Below are positions 1 to 10,658 of a stretch of 64,000 nt of DNA, one piece after another (positions within the stretch are counted from its first letter, which is position 1; every line of letters begins with the position of its first letter). The stretch is taken from positions 248,001 to 312,000 of the forward strand of contig JBBELK010000490.1 of NCBI GenBank assembly GCA_037783545.1, in the 5' to 3' direction. The notes beneath the pieces are model-generated. The model was not told the origin of the DNA. It worked only from the letters and a program-made list of their open reading frames with translations, and ran no database searches. The translations under genes were made by a program, and so were the position numbers. This DNA comes from Henricia sp. BOLD:AAB3569. Lineage: Eukaryota; Echinodermata; Asteroidea; Spinulosida; Echinasteridae.

Positions 1-469
1 TGTTTGGATCGTACGATACATGACTCGGGTCATTAGTCGGGTAACGGGTCCGAGAGCGAGGGACATGGAGATCAATTGACCAGTGACTTTTGCGAGAGTT
101 CTAGCGCTTGTTGGTTGTAATTGTGCGTGGTCGGATAATAACTCATGAATTGAGGCGTTGAGCTTTGTGATCTTAGCCGTAGGGACCGAGAACGTCAGAA
201 AGTGCGAGATCAAAACGAGGCCCAAGTACGTAATAGATCTATTAGGCTGTCAAACGCATTTCGTTTTGCTAGGAACGAAACCACTACGGATAAGTGAATC
301 TTTCACGATGGACGAGTTACGTAGAGCGGAAGGTAGATCGGGGGAAATGACTAACCCGTCATCAATGTACACAAAGCACGAAATGCCTTGAGCGCGCCAT
401 GAATAGACGAGTGGTGTAGTGATCTTTGTGATTAAACCATTCTTGTGACGTCACACTATTGTTCAAACT

Positions 470-575
470 ATAGATTATTTTCACGAATCGACAGTTTACT
501 GTAGATTCGTAACAAAACTGTAGTTTCGTAAAATCTTTTGTTTTACGAATCTACAGTTTCGTTACAGTTTTGTTT
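470..575. repeat. Cluster of interleaved inverted repeats
   Basis: The words GTAGATTCGTAA, CTGTAGTTTCGTAAAA and TTTTACGAATCTACAG recur on alternating strands and can fold into more than one overlapping hairpin around a centre near 537. The same GTAGATTCGT word is in the hairpin at 1124-1219, so the two probably belong to one element. Confidence 0.6.
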
Positions 576-682
576 CCAAAAGGTGCAGTTTCACTGTATA
601 AATCCCGAGACAATTCCGATTTTGTTGTCTCCAAACTTCAAAATGACTCCAGAAATGTCAAAATCTTCTGCATCAGACATAT

Positions 683-925
683 GGTCTTTCTATAAATTAG
701 GGGTCTAGTGTTGGTGTCCCCCGTTACATTTTACATCTTGTTTTTGTAAATTCAGGACACATTATTTAAATACTTTCCATCTCAAAGAGTGAGTACATAC
801 AGTACAATTCATACAAAATGGTTTAAAAGCCATTTTAATAATTTTTTTACGAAAAATACCACATTTCAGGTGTAACGGGGGACACCAAATGTCACACTTT
901 TGGACCCTAATTTATAGAAAGACCC
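683..925. mobile_element. MITE-like palindromic element
   Basis: The left end reads GGTCTTTCTATAAATTAGGG, and its reverse complement closes the unit at 906-925. The next block, GGTGTCCCCCGTTAC near 714, is mirrored by GTAACGGGGGACACC near 872. Arms of about 45 bp flank an A/T-rich core of about 130 bp. There is no open frame of note and no clear target duplication. Class unknown. Confidence 0.6.
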
Positions 926-1123
926 AATTGTTGTTAGCAGCACACCACGAACGAAATGACTGAGGCACCAGAATGCAGCGTGTTCACATGAGTGATTCTA
1001 TTCTTACACCAAAACAGAACGCCGTGCATTGTATCCAAGGGAAAAAAGCCCACTGCTTACGTAATTCTTTTGGGTGGCTTGTTGGCGCGTTACTTTGTTC
1101 TGGATGGTGGAATGGTTTAAGTC

Positions 1124-1219
1124 GGAGAATGGACGAGAAAGTGTAGATTCGTGAAAGAATAGGCTCGGCTTCGCCTCGCCCATTCTTTTCACGAATCTAC
1201 ACTTTCTCGTCCATTCTCC
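1124..1219. repeat. Near-perfect hairpin, 37-bp arms
   Basis: The arm at 1124-1160 is mirrored at 1182-1219 with a single one-base indel; the loop is about 21 bp and itself contains AGGC...GCCT. The hairpin forms the right end of the TTAA-flanked insertion and borders the DIRS fossil directly. Confidence 0.75.
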
Positions 1220-2225
1220 TTAACATAACATGCTGAGGACAATCCGAAGGGCAAGACGCGGAAAACGTAAAATCTGGTTTTTGATAATGAAAAATTCCAA
1301 GAAAGACCGAGATATATTTGGTGCTCCGGAAAAATGTCTACGTGGTGGTAACCCGACTCTAGATCAAAACTGAAAAAATACTGATCGTAATCGAGAACTT
1401 GAGCGATGTGCCGAAGATCATCGTATTTGAACTAGCCGTAGTTTTTTTACCCGATGCAACAGTGAGGGGGTTACAACAATACGGCCGAGTGGGAACCTGA
1501 ATAATGCAACGTTTGTCGAGAAGTTCGGCAATGGCGGATTGAACAAAATCTGAATGTTGCAAACTAGATTGGTTATTATTGGCAAAAAAACGGGGAAGGT
1601 GCGACAAAGAAAGGAATCTTATAGCCGCTCTCAATAACATCAATCACGTAATTGCTAGCTTTCAGAACGTTTTTCCAATAATCCAAACACTGAAACAATC
1701 TACCTTGAACGCCTTGCGGCGGGGATGGACGACTTTGGTCGTGTTCCCAATCCCTATGTTCTAGTGGATGGGGCTGGTCCGGGTTGTCCGTGCTGTCGCT
1801 GTAGGGATCCGAGGGCAGGGCATGCTGCTCGAACGTGTCCTTGCAAACCGCACTGGAAGCACATGCGGTTGTCGAAGTAGGGCTGGGCTCGGTAGTATGG
1901 ACGAAAAGGGTTAGGCCGCATATAAGAAGCAGTAGGATAAGCTGCAGTCGCCTTGGGGAAAGAGGCCGTGTTGGTAGTGGTCTGTATGAAGCCACCGACT
2001 CGCTTCTTGGGGGCAGGTTTTTTAGCGGCGGCGGCTTTCTCTGCTTTTTTTATCCGTTTCTCGTTGGACGAATCGGATGCCAGATCGTCGGCGACATATT
2101 CCTAAACAACCCCCCAACTAAGCTCAGATCGATCAGCTATGCGTATTAGTTTTTGGCGCTCCTTAAGAGCTGTGATAGCCTGTTCAAGGTTGCTCTTGGC
2201 CTGGTCAATGTCAAGCGTTTCAATA

Positions 2226-2390
2226 GACAGCCGAAGTGTGACGTGCGTTGCCATGGCAATTGGATCTAAACTATCATGGCCGTCGGGAAAAGTACCATTG
2301 GAAAAGCACTGGGACACGGATGAGTGATTTTTAGTTTAGATCCAATTGCCTAGGCAACCAACAAAAGGTGACGTATTCACTTCGGCAGTC
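2226..2390. mobile_element. 165-bp palindromic MITE with TA target duplication, copy 1
   Basis: The ends read GACTGCCGAAGTG-like and CACTTCGGCAGTC with TA on both sides (2224-2225 and 2391-2392). Imperfect inverted repeats of about 50 bp flank a short core. Three further copies of exactly the same length lie at 38720-38884, 43991-44155 and 47048-47212, and a partial one starts at 63681. This copy interrupts the gag-like part of the DIRS fossil. TA duplication and size suggest a Tc1/mariner-type non-autonomous element, by inference only. Confidence 0.8.
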
Positions 2391-2829
2391 TATATTCTGA
2401 AGAGCCGAGTTAACGAAGGTCAGGACCTTGTCGCAATGATTGAACTGTTGTTGGTTGCCCTCCCTTTTAAAAGTAGGAACTTCGGCAGAAAGTCTTTGTT
2501 TTTTGCAGGCGGTCTCGACTCGAGAGTCCAAGGTGTTGGCGAGTGCCTGAATTGCCCGTAGAATGTCTTGGTTTCCTTCGGTGGGCTGTGAAAGCATGGG
2601 GGTATCTTCGTGCGACATGTTAGTACAAACACGGAGTACAACAATTAACGATACGGTAGATGAACAAATTCTGTACAGCAATTAATATCGACTGCTTGAC
2701 CGAGAGTGAACTAAAAAGCCCATACGTGGCTTATGTGTCACGCAGTTATGCAAGTGAACCATAAAGCATTGTCCTGAATGGTACAATGCACGAACAGATG
2801 TCGTGCGAATACGAAAATAAATTTGGAAT

Positions 2830-4593
2830 TCCAAGACATTACTCTTTGACAATTCAACGCTAAAATTGTGAATCTGATGACGTGTTATTGGCACAGTCAA
2901 TCTCATCATGACGTCACTATTGTGTGCACAAATTGTTCAAGGTTGTACTGAATAACAAGTTCTTACATGTATATGTGGTGAAAGAATATTTCCAAGATTT
3001 TATCATTTGGTCAAATTCGATCCCTCCCACATTGGCTCTATTTGCATTCAAAATGCTAAACAATGCTACATTTTCGAACAACTTCCGGTTGGGAGCGGAA
3101 GTAGGGGTCACACAAGGGTCATATCATTGAATGATTTGTTCAGTTGATTGAGACATATCATGCTGTGAACATTTTTCTCAAGTATCTATTACGGTTCTTG
3201 AGATATGAATTTTTGAAATAATCACCTTTGAAATCTTGTAATTTGACACTTTTGACGACATCATGACGTCACAATTCTGTGCATAAATTGTTGAACAATC
3301 TGTTGAACATCAAGTTCTCAAATGTGGTGAAGAAATCATTCAAATATCTATTGTAATTCTCAAGATACAGCATTTTTAAATAATTCAGCTCCAACACTTT
3401 TCGTAATTTGATACCCTATTACGTAACCACCGTGTATGTGATGACGTCACTGGTATAGTCATGAAGTCCACATGTGCAGCAACATTTCGTTTTATAGAAC
3501 AATGGTCAAATACTCTCCCACTTTGGCTCTATTTCAATTCAAAATGCTTTAAAAAGGGCACATTTTCAAACAACTTCCGGTTACAACCCGAAGTTGGGGT
3601 CACACAGGGGTCATGTCAATGTATGATTTGTTCACTTCATTGAGACCTATCACGCTTTGAAAGAAGTATTCAAATATCTATCACGGTTCTTGAGATATGA
3701 ATTTTTGAAGTATTTAACTTTGAATTGCTGTAATTTGACACCTGATGACGTCACGATGGCGTCACACTTGATGTCATCATGATACTATACATGCTGCTGA
3801 AAGTATGCCATAGGGCCCATGTCTGTGTCTAATTTAGTAAAGATTCAGCTTGGTTTCATGGGCATTGTTGCTCAGTAAGTGAACAAATTGAGATTTTCGT
3901 TTTCGTTGAACTTTGACCTCCAATTGACCACAGAAGGAATTAATGGGTCAGATGAAAATGCCTACACAAAGACAATTTTAGCCCATGATCTGATATATAA
4001 GCCTGCCAAATACGACGATCTTAGGTCACATGGTGTTCGACACGGAAGCATTTAAAAACATGCATATTTTTGTTATTTTTGGGGTGTAATTTGATACTCG
4101 ACGACGTCACAGTGACGTCACGCTTGATGTTATCATAATATAATACATGCTGGTGAAAGTTTGCCACAGGACCTATGCCTGTACTTGGTTTCTTAAAGAT
4201 TCAGCTTGGTTTGATGGACATTGCTGCTCAAAAAGTGCAAAAATTATAATTCTCGCTTTCGTTGAACCTTGACCTCAAATTGACCCCAGAAGGAAGGGTC
4301 AGATGACAATGCCCACATGAACAAAATTGTAGGCCATGATCTGATCTATAAGCCTGCCAAATACGAAGATCATGGGTCACTTGGTTTTCAAGACGGAGGC
4401 ATTTTAAAACATGCATATTTTGGTCATTTTTGGGTTGTAATTTGATACCCGATGATGTCACGGTGACGTCACACTTGTATGCACATCTTCACATTGGGGT
4501 TGATGTTCCTACAAAGTTTCAAGTTGATAGCTTGAACCGTTTTGAAGAAAAGCTCTGGAAACGTTTGAGTGGAAAAAGAAAAAGAAGGAAAAA
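2830..4593 (-). mobile_element. Helentron-like family A, reverse copy, 3' end missing
   Basis: This is the reverse complement of the family A body seen at 7500-9160 and 19390-21420. It consists of degenerate tandem sub-units of roughly 330-350 bp, each with a TGACGTCA pair, a short tract read as GTATCAAATTAC or GTGTCAAATTAC, and a GTCATCTGACCCTTCCTTC-like block. The 5' T-rich leader (AAACGTTTCCAGAGC on the minus strand) ends at about 4593, directly beside the CTAG terminus of the next element. It carries the family's uninterrupted CATCAG/AATTTTAGCG junction near 2868, the empty-site counterpart of the 9945-16101 block. No coding capacity is recognised. Confidence 0.7.
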
Positions 4594-7332
4594 CTAGAGC
4601 TTCGTCTGTTCTATGACCAGAGCAAAGGACTTTTTCACATTTTTTAACTTCAAAACTTGAAAAACGCCTAACCAGAATACAATGATTAACTAAATTATCT
4701 ATTTTTGAACAATTTTAAATTATAAGCCAAAAACTGTTTGACTAATGGTTATCGAGGTCAAAGGTCACCCTTTTCATTGTTTTTAAAGCTTGGCTATACC
4801 TAACCATAATGCTATGAGTCCCGTGTTGTTTGTTATCACTTTAAAATTATAAGCCAACGAAGATTTGACAACTAGGAAACGAGGTCAAAGGTCAAGCAAT
4901 GTGCATCAATTAACGACATTTGCTAGTGATCGTATGTTGCGCAGGAATCACGATCATGGGTCAATCGGCTGATTTGTTATGAATGTTTGAATGTGGAAAA
5001 CATTAAATTGTATGCTCCTTTAATCTGATACCTGATGATGAACAGTTTTTGAGTTGTGTCAGTTTGCCTGGGTGGGGGAGTACTGCTATACAGATCTACC
5101 ACTTCGAGGTGTTTGATGAACTGTGAGATACCAAGTTATGGTGCAGGCAAAAACTTTTGATTACTTAATTAGCTCCTTGAGGAGTATCATAACATGTAGG
5201 TTCAGGATTTATACTAAGAGAGTATTGAGACAAATTTCATATAAAACAAAATAACATGTACATTTAATGGAAATAGTACAGAAGCCTTCATCGATTCAGA
5301 AAATATGTTTAGATTTGAAAATATGGCAATTTTCAGTTTTTGCACATTTAAAAACATCGATTAGGCCTAAGTTACTGTAAAATTAGTACTATTGGTCATA
5401 ATGTCACATGCAGTTATAAATTAAATATTTAAAAAGTTTATCCTGAAAACTAAGTTTAGAGGCAAGTTTTATATCCCTTTGCGAATTCTAAACTGTTCAT
5501 TGTTCACTGTTTGTTTTGTTCACATTTGGGATGGAAATCCGATGTTTACTCGAAAAACTGATATACATATATTAGTCATCAAAGGCAGAAATCAGAGCAC
5601 ATAATTTGTTAAGATAGAAAAGAGTTTGGCCAAGAAGGAACAATTTCGTAATTAGATTTGTTGAAGATGGTTCAATAAAATCCTGACAATAAAATGATAT
5701 CAGGCCTATATTAGGCTTTGCACCTTACTAAACCTAAAAGGAAGAAATCAAACATTGGAATGAATGCTTCACGGCAAAACTACGACATTCCCTCAATAAC
5801 ATACAATTACTTTCTTGTAGAGAGTGAAATGTCCTTTTGTTAAACCATCTTCTGTTGAATTACACGTCTGTTGAAGACACAGTTAAAAGACTGCTTTCAC
5901 GCAAAAAAATAGCGCGTCACCGTCTCGGCCGGCGTTGTGTCACACAGGGCACACGTAATAAACAGCTACGGTAAAAATTCATTTCTGCGAGGTTTGCTCG
6001 CATTGAGAACGGTCAATTCTAAAACTAGGCTCCTGGCATAACACTGGTCACTGCTCAGTCAACCGAAAACATAATGACATGATCATGGTGTCATTTTAAA
6101 GAGGAGATTCAACCCTAACAGATGATATCTCCTGTCTATTCATACGCGCCCTACTTTAGTTACAATTAGCAATAATATTTCGGTTTCGTTTTTTTAATCC
6201 AACCTGTATTTACGGAAATGTTGACTTGGCTAAACTTTGGCCTTCAATTGACGAGCATGCTTAGCTTGCAAAATTAGATGTTAGCATATAAAGTATTTAA
6301 TTTAAAAAATGTTTACCTTTAATGTGTTACCTTTGAAGGATTGATGACGTAATCAATGTTTTAACAACACAGACATGTTTGGTGGTCGACGCACTCTATA
6401 ATCACCACTACTGGACTAATTTGCGCAAACACTGCTTTTAAAGGGTTATTTTAAGACTTTTTAATTTCGCCGCTAGAGGGCGCCCTTTTATGGAATGACG
6501 TAGAAACTTACATTTTTGGAAACCCTATTTACCTTAGACACTAACACTACCAACCGCATCTCGGCAGCTTTCCCCACTTTTACAAAATAGGTTCATTTAA
6601 ATGCCTTCCGGTTTCTACCGGAAGTGAGCAAGGTCACAGGTTATGACGATATTTTTTGGATACCCCACCCTAGTCGAACTCAAACACCTTTGACCCCATC
6701 CAAATACCTCTTACCAGTTTCAAATGGCAAGGCAAAGTCTGTTTGACCAATAGGGAATGAGGTCAAATGTGAAGGCATGGGGGCATCTGAAAGACCTTTA
6801 TTAATAATCGCATATGCCGAAAGAATCAAGATCGTAGGTCAAACGGTTGATTTTTTATGAATGTTTGCATATGGAAACATTAAATTTAATGCCCCTTTAA
6901 ACTTACACCTGATGACGTCATGATGACGCTATTGTTAGGTGCACACCTCTTCTACTATGTCTTTGATATTACCAAGTTTGTTTAAGAACAACCTCAAGTT
7001 TGGGAACAACCTTAAAAAGTGCCGACAACGCCCATGTGTTATGTCAATGGGGAAAAATCAGAAGAAGAAATAAACGGAAAAGCCAAAAGTTAACGACCTT
7101 TGCTAGTGATCGTATATAGGAAGGAATCGAGGTTGTAGCTCGCATTTGTTAATATTTCATATTTATAATATTTGTATCACCTTTAATCTGACACGTGATG
7201 ACGTCATTATGAGATCATCAGTTAAATACCTTTGTTAATGACTGTATATGGCGCATGAATGCACGATCATAGGTGAATCGGCTGATTTGTTACGAATGTT
7301 TGAATATGGAAATATTAAATTGTATGCTCATT
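4594..7332 (-). mobile_element. Helentron-like family B, reverse copy
   Basis: The minus-strand 3' terminus is at 4594-4597 (CTAG), preceded on that strand by the hairpin family GAACAGACG. The body matches the B copies at 16278-19388, 23231-26043 and 26044-28674. Recognisable blocks are GAAAGCTGCCGAGATGCGG, the CTCF-like CCGCTAGAGGGCGC at 6470-6485, and a CCTTCCGG...CCGGAAG palindrome near 6604-6624. The part between about 4620 and 4930 diverges from the other B copies. The 5' end is lost at 7332, where family A cap sequence begins. Confidence 0.65.
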
Positions 7333-7495
7333 AGGTGATCGGGCCAACAGCCCGATCACCTATTACTCTCGTACGATTTATTTGTCTCTTTTTTAGGTGA
7401 TCGGAACTCATTCCGATCACCTATTACTATTGTACGATTTCTTTGTCTTTTTTTTTTTTTTTTTTTTAGGTGATCGGAACTCATTCCGATCACCT
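7333..7495 (+). repeat. Three stacked type-1 5' caps
   Basis: The palindromic cap AGGTGATCGG...CCGATCACCT occurs at 7333-7361, 7395-7422 and 7468-7495, each followed by a TATT(A/G)...GTACGATTTNTTTGTC leader and a T run. The first cap has a GGGCCAACAGCCC core; the other two have GGAACTCATTCC. They look like successive insertions or slippage duplications at one 5' terminus. Confidence 0.75.
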
Positions 7496-9162
7496 ATTGA
7501 TATTGTACGATTTCTTTGTCTTTTTTTTTCCTTTTTTTTCCTTTTTTTTCTTTTTCCACTCAAACGTTTCCAGAGCTTTTCTTCAAAACGGTTCAAGCTA
7601 TCAACTTGAAACTTGGTAGGAGCATCAACCCCAATGTGAAGGTGTGCATATAAGTGTGACGTCATAATGACGTCATCAGGTATCAAATTACAAGCCAAAA
7701 ATTACCAAAATATGCATATGTTAAAATGCTTCCGCCTGGAAAACCACGTGACCCATGATCTTCGTATTTGGCAGGCTTATATATCAGATCATGGCCAACA
7801 ATTTTCATCTGGGGTCAATTTGAGGTAAAAGTTCAACGAAAACGAAAATCTCAATTGTTGCACTTATTGAGCAACAATGCCCATCAAACCAAGCTGAATC
7901 TTTAAGTAACTAAGTACAGGCATAGGTCCTACGGCAGACTTTCACCAGCGTGTATAATATTATGATGGCATCAAGCGTGACGTCATCGTGACGTCATCAA
8001 GTATCAAATTACACCCCAAAAAACAAAAATATGCATATTTTAAAATGCTTCCGTCTTGAAAACCACGTGACCCAGGATCTTCGTATTTGGCAGGTTTATA
8101 GATGACATTCTGTGCTACAATTTTCTTTGTGTGAGCATTTTCATCTGACCCTTCCTTCTGGGGTCAATTGGAGGTCAAAGTTCAACGAAACTGAGAATCT
8201 CAGTCTTTACACTTACCAGCAACAATGCCCATCAAACCAAGCTGAATCGTTAGTAAATTAGATACAGACATAGGCCCTACGGCAGACTTTCACCAGAATG
8301 TATAGTATCATGATGGCATCAAGTGTGACGTAATCATGACGTCATCAGGTGTCAAATTACAAAAATTCAAAGGTTATTATTTCCAAAATTCATATCTCAA
8401 GAACCGTAATAGATACTTGAACAATTCTTTCACAACATGATAAGTCTAAATAAACTGAACAAATCATACAATGTCATGACCCCTGTGTGACGCCTACTTC
8501 CGGTCCAAACCGGAAGTTGTTCGAAAATGTGCATTTTTTTAAAGCGTTTTGAATGCAAATAGATTCAAAGTGGTAGTGAATTTGACCATATTTCTACGGA
8601 ACGAAATGTTTCCACACATGTGGACTTTTTGACTATACCATTGGTGACGTCATCACATGGACGGTAGTTACGTAATAGTGGTGTCAAATTACGCAAATTT
8701 GGAGCTGAATTGTTTAAAAATGCTGTATCTTGAGAACTACAGCAGATATTTGCATGATTCTTTCGCCACATTTAAGAACTTGATGTTTATCAAATTGTTG
8801 AACAATTTGTGCACAACATTGTGACGTCATGATATCGTCACAGGTGTCAAATTACAAAAAAATAAATGGTTATTATTTCAAAAATTCATATCTCAAGAAT
8901 CGTAATAGATACTTGAACAATTCTTTCACAGCATGATAGGTCGCAATGAACTGAACAAATCATACAATGGCATGACCCCTGTGTGACCCAAGCCGGAAGA
9001 GGTTCGAAAATGTACACTTTTTTAGCACTTTGGATGCAAATAGAGCCAAAGTGGTAGGGAATTTGACCATAGTTCTACGGAACGAAATGTTCCCTCACAT
9101 GTGGACTTTATGACTACATATATACCACTGATGACGTCATCACGTGCACGGTGGTTACGTAA

Positions 9163-9767
9163 TGTGGAGAAATTATTTGTTGGGTCCCTTAATAATTAAG
9201 CTAACTCAGTCGTTTGAGGGCGCTATGCCAAGCCTCCACTAATCTGACGATTTGCGCCCATATATAGTGCTCGACTTCTAATAATAGAACTTGTATCTAG
9301 GCGCCTGTCTCGGGTCAGAGGTCATAATGTATCTTTTTAAGGAGGATGTCTGGGCTACACGGCCAATGATATACACGTACGTGCGCGAGTAGTGAATAAG
9401 TCAGACAGACGAGACATAATAAGCAGGGCTTGATTTACAACCGAGAAAATTGGACTTTTGAAGATGTAAAACTGCTAGTTTCCGTGGCATCATCGCCAGG
9501 AAAGTTGAATAAACACTAGATAGCACAAGGACATTTACTTTTGGTGACTTAGCTGTTGTATCTTGGGTGTAATTATGTACGGCTAGCCTTAGTCGGCGGA
9601 CCAGAGTAAATATGTCTTCTCCCCGAAAACTGTGAATGTGACATGCTGGAAATCGTTGCTGTGTTGGAAATAAAATAAACATGGTGGACCGCAACTCAAG
9701 TTGACTGGAGCGTCAGTTTATTCTAGATGCAATTGAACCCCAACTCCCCACACGGCGATATACTACA
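9163..9767 (+). mobile_element. Probable solo LTR inside family A
   Basis: A 605-bp block starting TGTGGAGAA and ending ATACTACA interrupts family A sequence that is continuous at 21050-21070. It has TG...CA ends and an AATAAA about 95 bp before its right end, a layout typical of an LTR with a short U5. No internal retroelement sequence is next to it. The flanking bases (GTAA left, GTAC right) are close but not a perfect duplication. It is a fossil; the LTR family is not identified. Confidence 0.5.
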
Positions 9768-10159
9768 GTACTAATATGATCTCAAATGACAAAATCTTTA
9801 AAACTGTAATAGATATTGTAAAGATTTTTTCACCACATATAGGCCTAGGCCTACATTTCAAAACTTGTTCTTCAGTAGATACTTTAACAATCTGTGCACA
9901 CAATAGTAACGTTATGATGAGATTGACAATTATGACGTCATCAGTTTTTCAGTTCGATTGTACGAGACTGAAGCCCTCTGCACACACAGCGCACAGCCCG
10001 CACCAAAATCTTACTATTTTTCATCTCAAAAATTCATCCACTTTTACCTGTCCAAATCTAACGAGCAACAGTTCATTAGAAAGCTTAGAGTTTCAGTCAT
10101 TCACTAACGTACATAAAACAGCCGTCGGAGGTATAACCGACAGCCCAGGATTTTATGAA

Positions 10160-10440
10160 TGAACTACTCTCGCCCCGACCAGCTTTTCCCGAAGCGTTGC
10201 GATCGCGAGTATTCGGCCCATAAAAATTGCCGCTCGGCTGGGCGCGCATGCACTTCGGGTGCTTTCCGCGGATCCGAATACTTGTGACGTACATGAAAAG
10301 GGTTTCCCTGAATAGCTGAAGGGGTACTGTATACGTCATTGCGTCCTCGTTATCGGTAGGTGGTCTACAACCGAAGTTACGAAAAATGGAAAAGTAAACT
10401 CAATTTCTTGAGATGAAATCTTCATCTTGAAAGGTAGGAG
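10160..10440. promoter_or_regulatory. CpG-rich, promoter-like stretch
   Basis: Compared with its A/T-rich surroundings this stretch is rich in CG words (GCGATCGCGAG, GGCGCGCATG, TTCCGCGGATCCG). A possible splice donor, GAAAG/GTAGGA, occurs at about 10431. It could be the promoter and first untranslated exon of a captured host gene, but nothing downstream confirms a gene. Confidence 0.25.
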
Positions 10441-10606
10441 GTTTCACTGAATGAATTGTACATGTCTTAACAATTATTTGTGCGAGTTTGGAATGTTAAA
10501 TGTGTTTATTTTTTTACGGAGAGCGTATTTTCTATACCCTTTCAAAAGCTCTTTTGATAGAAACGAACGAACGCCACGCTGTGCGTGTGTGTGTTGGCCT
10601 ATACGC

Positions 10607-10658
10607 CTTTCTTAATATTTATTCATGACGGACCAAAGCGAGGCTATAGTTCCACTCA
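10607..10658 (+). repeat. 52-bp conserved word, left member of an inverted pair
   Basis: The segment from TACGCCTTTCTTAATATTTA through CAAAGCGAGGCTATAGTTCC recurs almost unchanged on the opposite strand at about 14731-14785, 4.1 kb away, while flanking sequence has diverged. It may be the end of a repeat family or a constrained element. Confidence 0.6.

Larger units (their letters stand above)
436..1219. mobile_element. 784-bp insertion flanked by TTAA, inside the DIRS fossil
   Basis: Reverse-transcriptase sequence of the DIRS fossil stops at about 1220 and resumes near 432. Both edges carry TTAA (432-435 and 1220-1223), as expected for a TTAA target duplication. Inside are several hairpins, one of them the palindromic unit at 683-925. 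The outer ends do not form a clear terminal inverted repeat, so piggyBac-like membership is only suggested by the target site. The block could be a composite of more than one insertion. Confidence 0.5.
1..2829 (-). mobile_element. DIRS-like tyrosine-recombinase retroelement, broken fossil running off the left edge
   Basis: On the minus strand the block from about 2690 down to 1220 reads as a gag-like region (an N-terminal coiled stretch, then a CCHC zinc knuckle near 1835) followed by the start of a reverse transcriptase of the DIRS type. The block from about 418 to 1 continues that reverse transcriptase with a YIDDG-type active-site segment. This order and the RT flavour fit DIRS/Ngaro-type retrotransposons, which integrate with a tyrosine recombinase; the recombinase and the far end lie outside the window. 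It is an old, broken copy with several breaks. Two younger insertions lie inside it (436-1219 and 2226-2390). Its right edge abuts a Helentron-like element near 2829, and that element lacks its 3' end here, so the DIRS copy may have inserted into it. The DIRS assignment rests on RT motifs only. Confidence 0.7.

Noticed and set aside
436-1219. Assignment of the TTAA-flanked insertion to piggyBac
   Set aside because: The target site fits, but the ends do not form the terminal inverted repeats expected, and it may be composite.
7397-7609. Phenylalanine-rich frame in the T-rich leader
   Set aside because: Pure by-product of poly-T tracts behind the caps.
7333-9160. A CRISPR-like array because of regularly spaced repeats
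   Set aside because: The repeats are long, diverged, internally palindromic and transposon-bounded in a eukaryotic context; the pattern is degenerate tandem sub-units.
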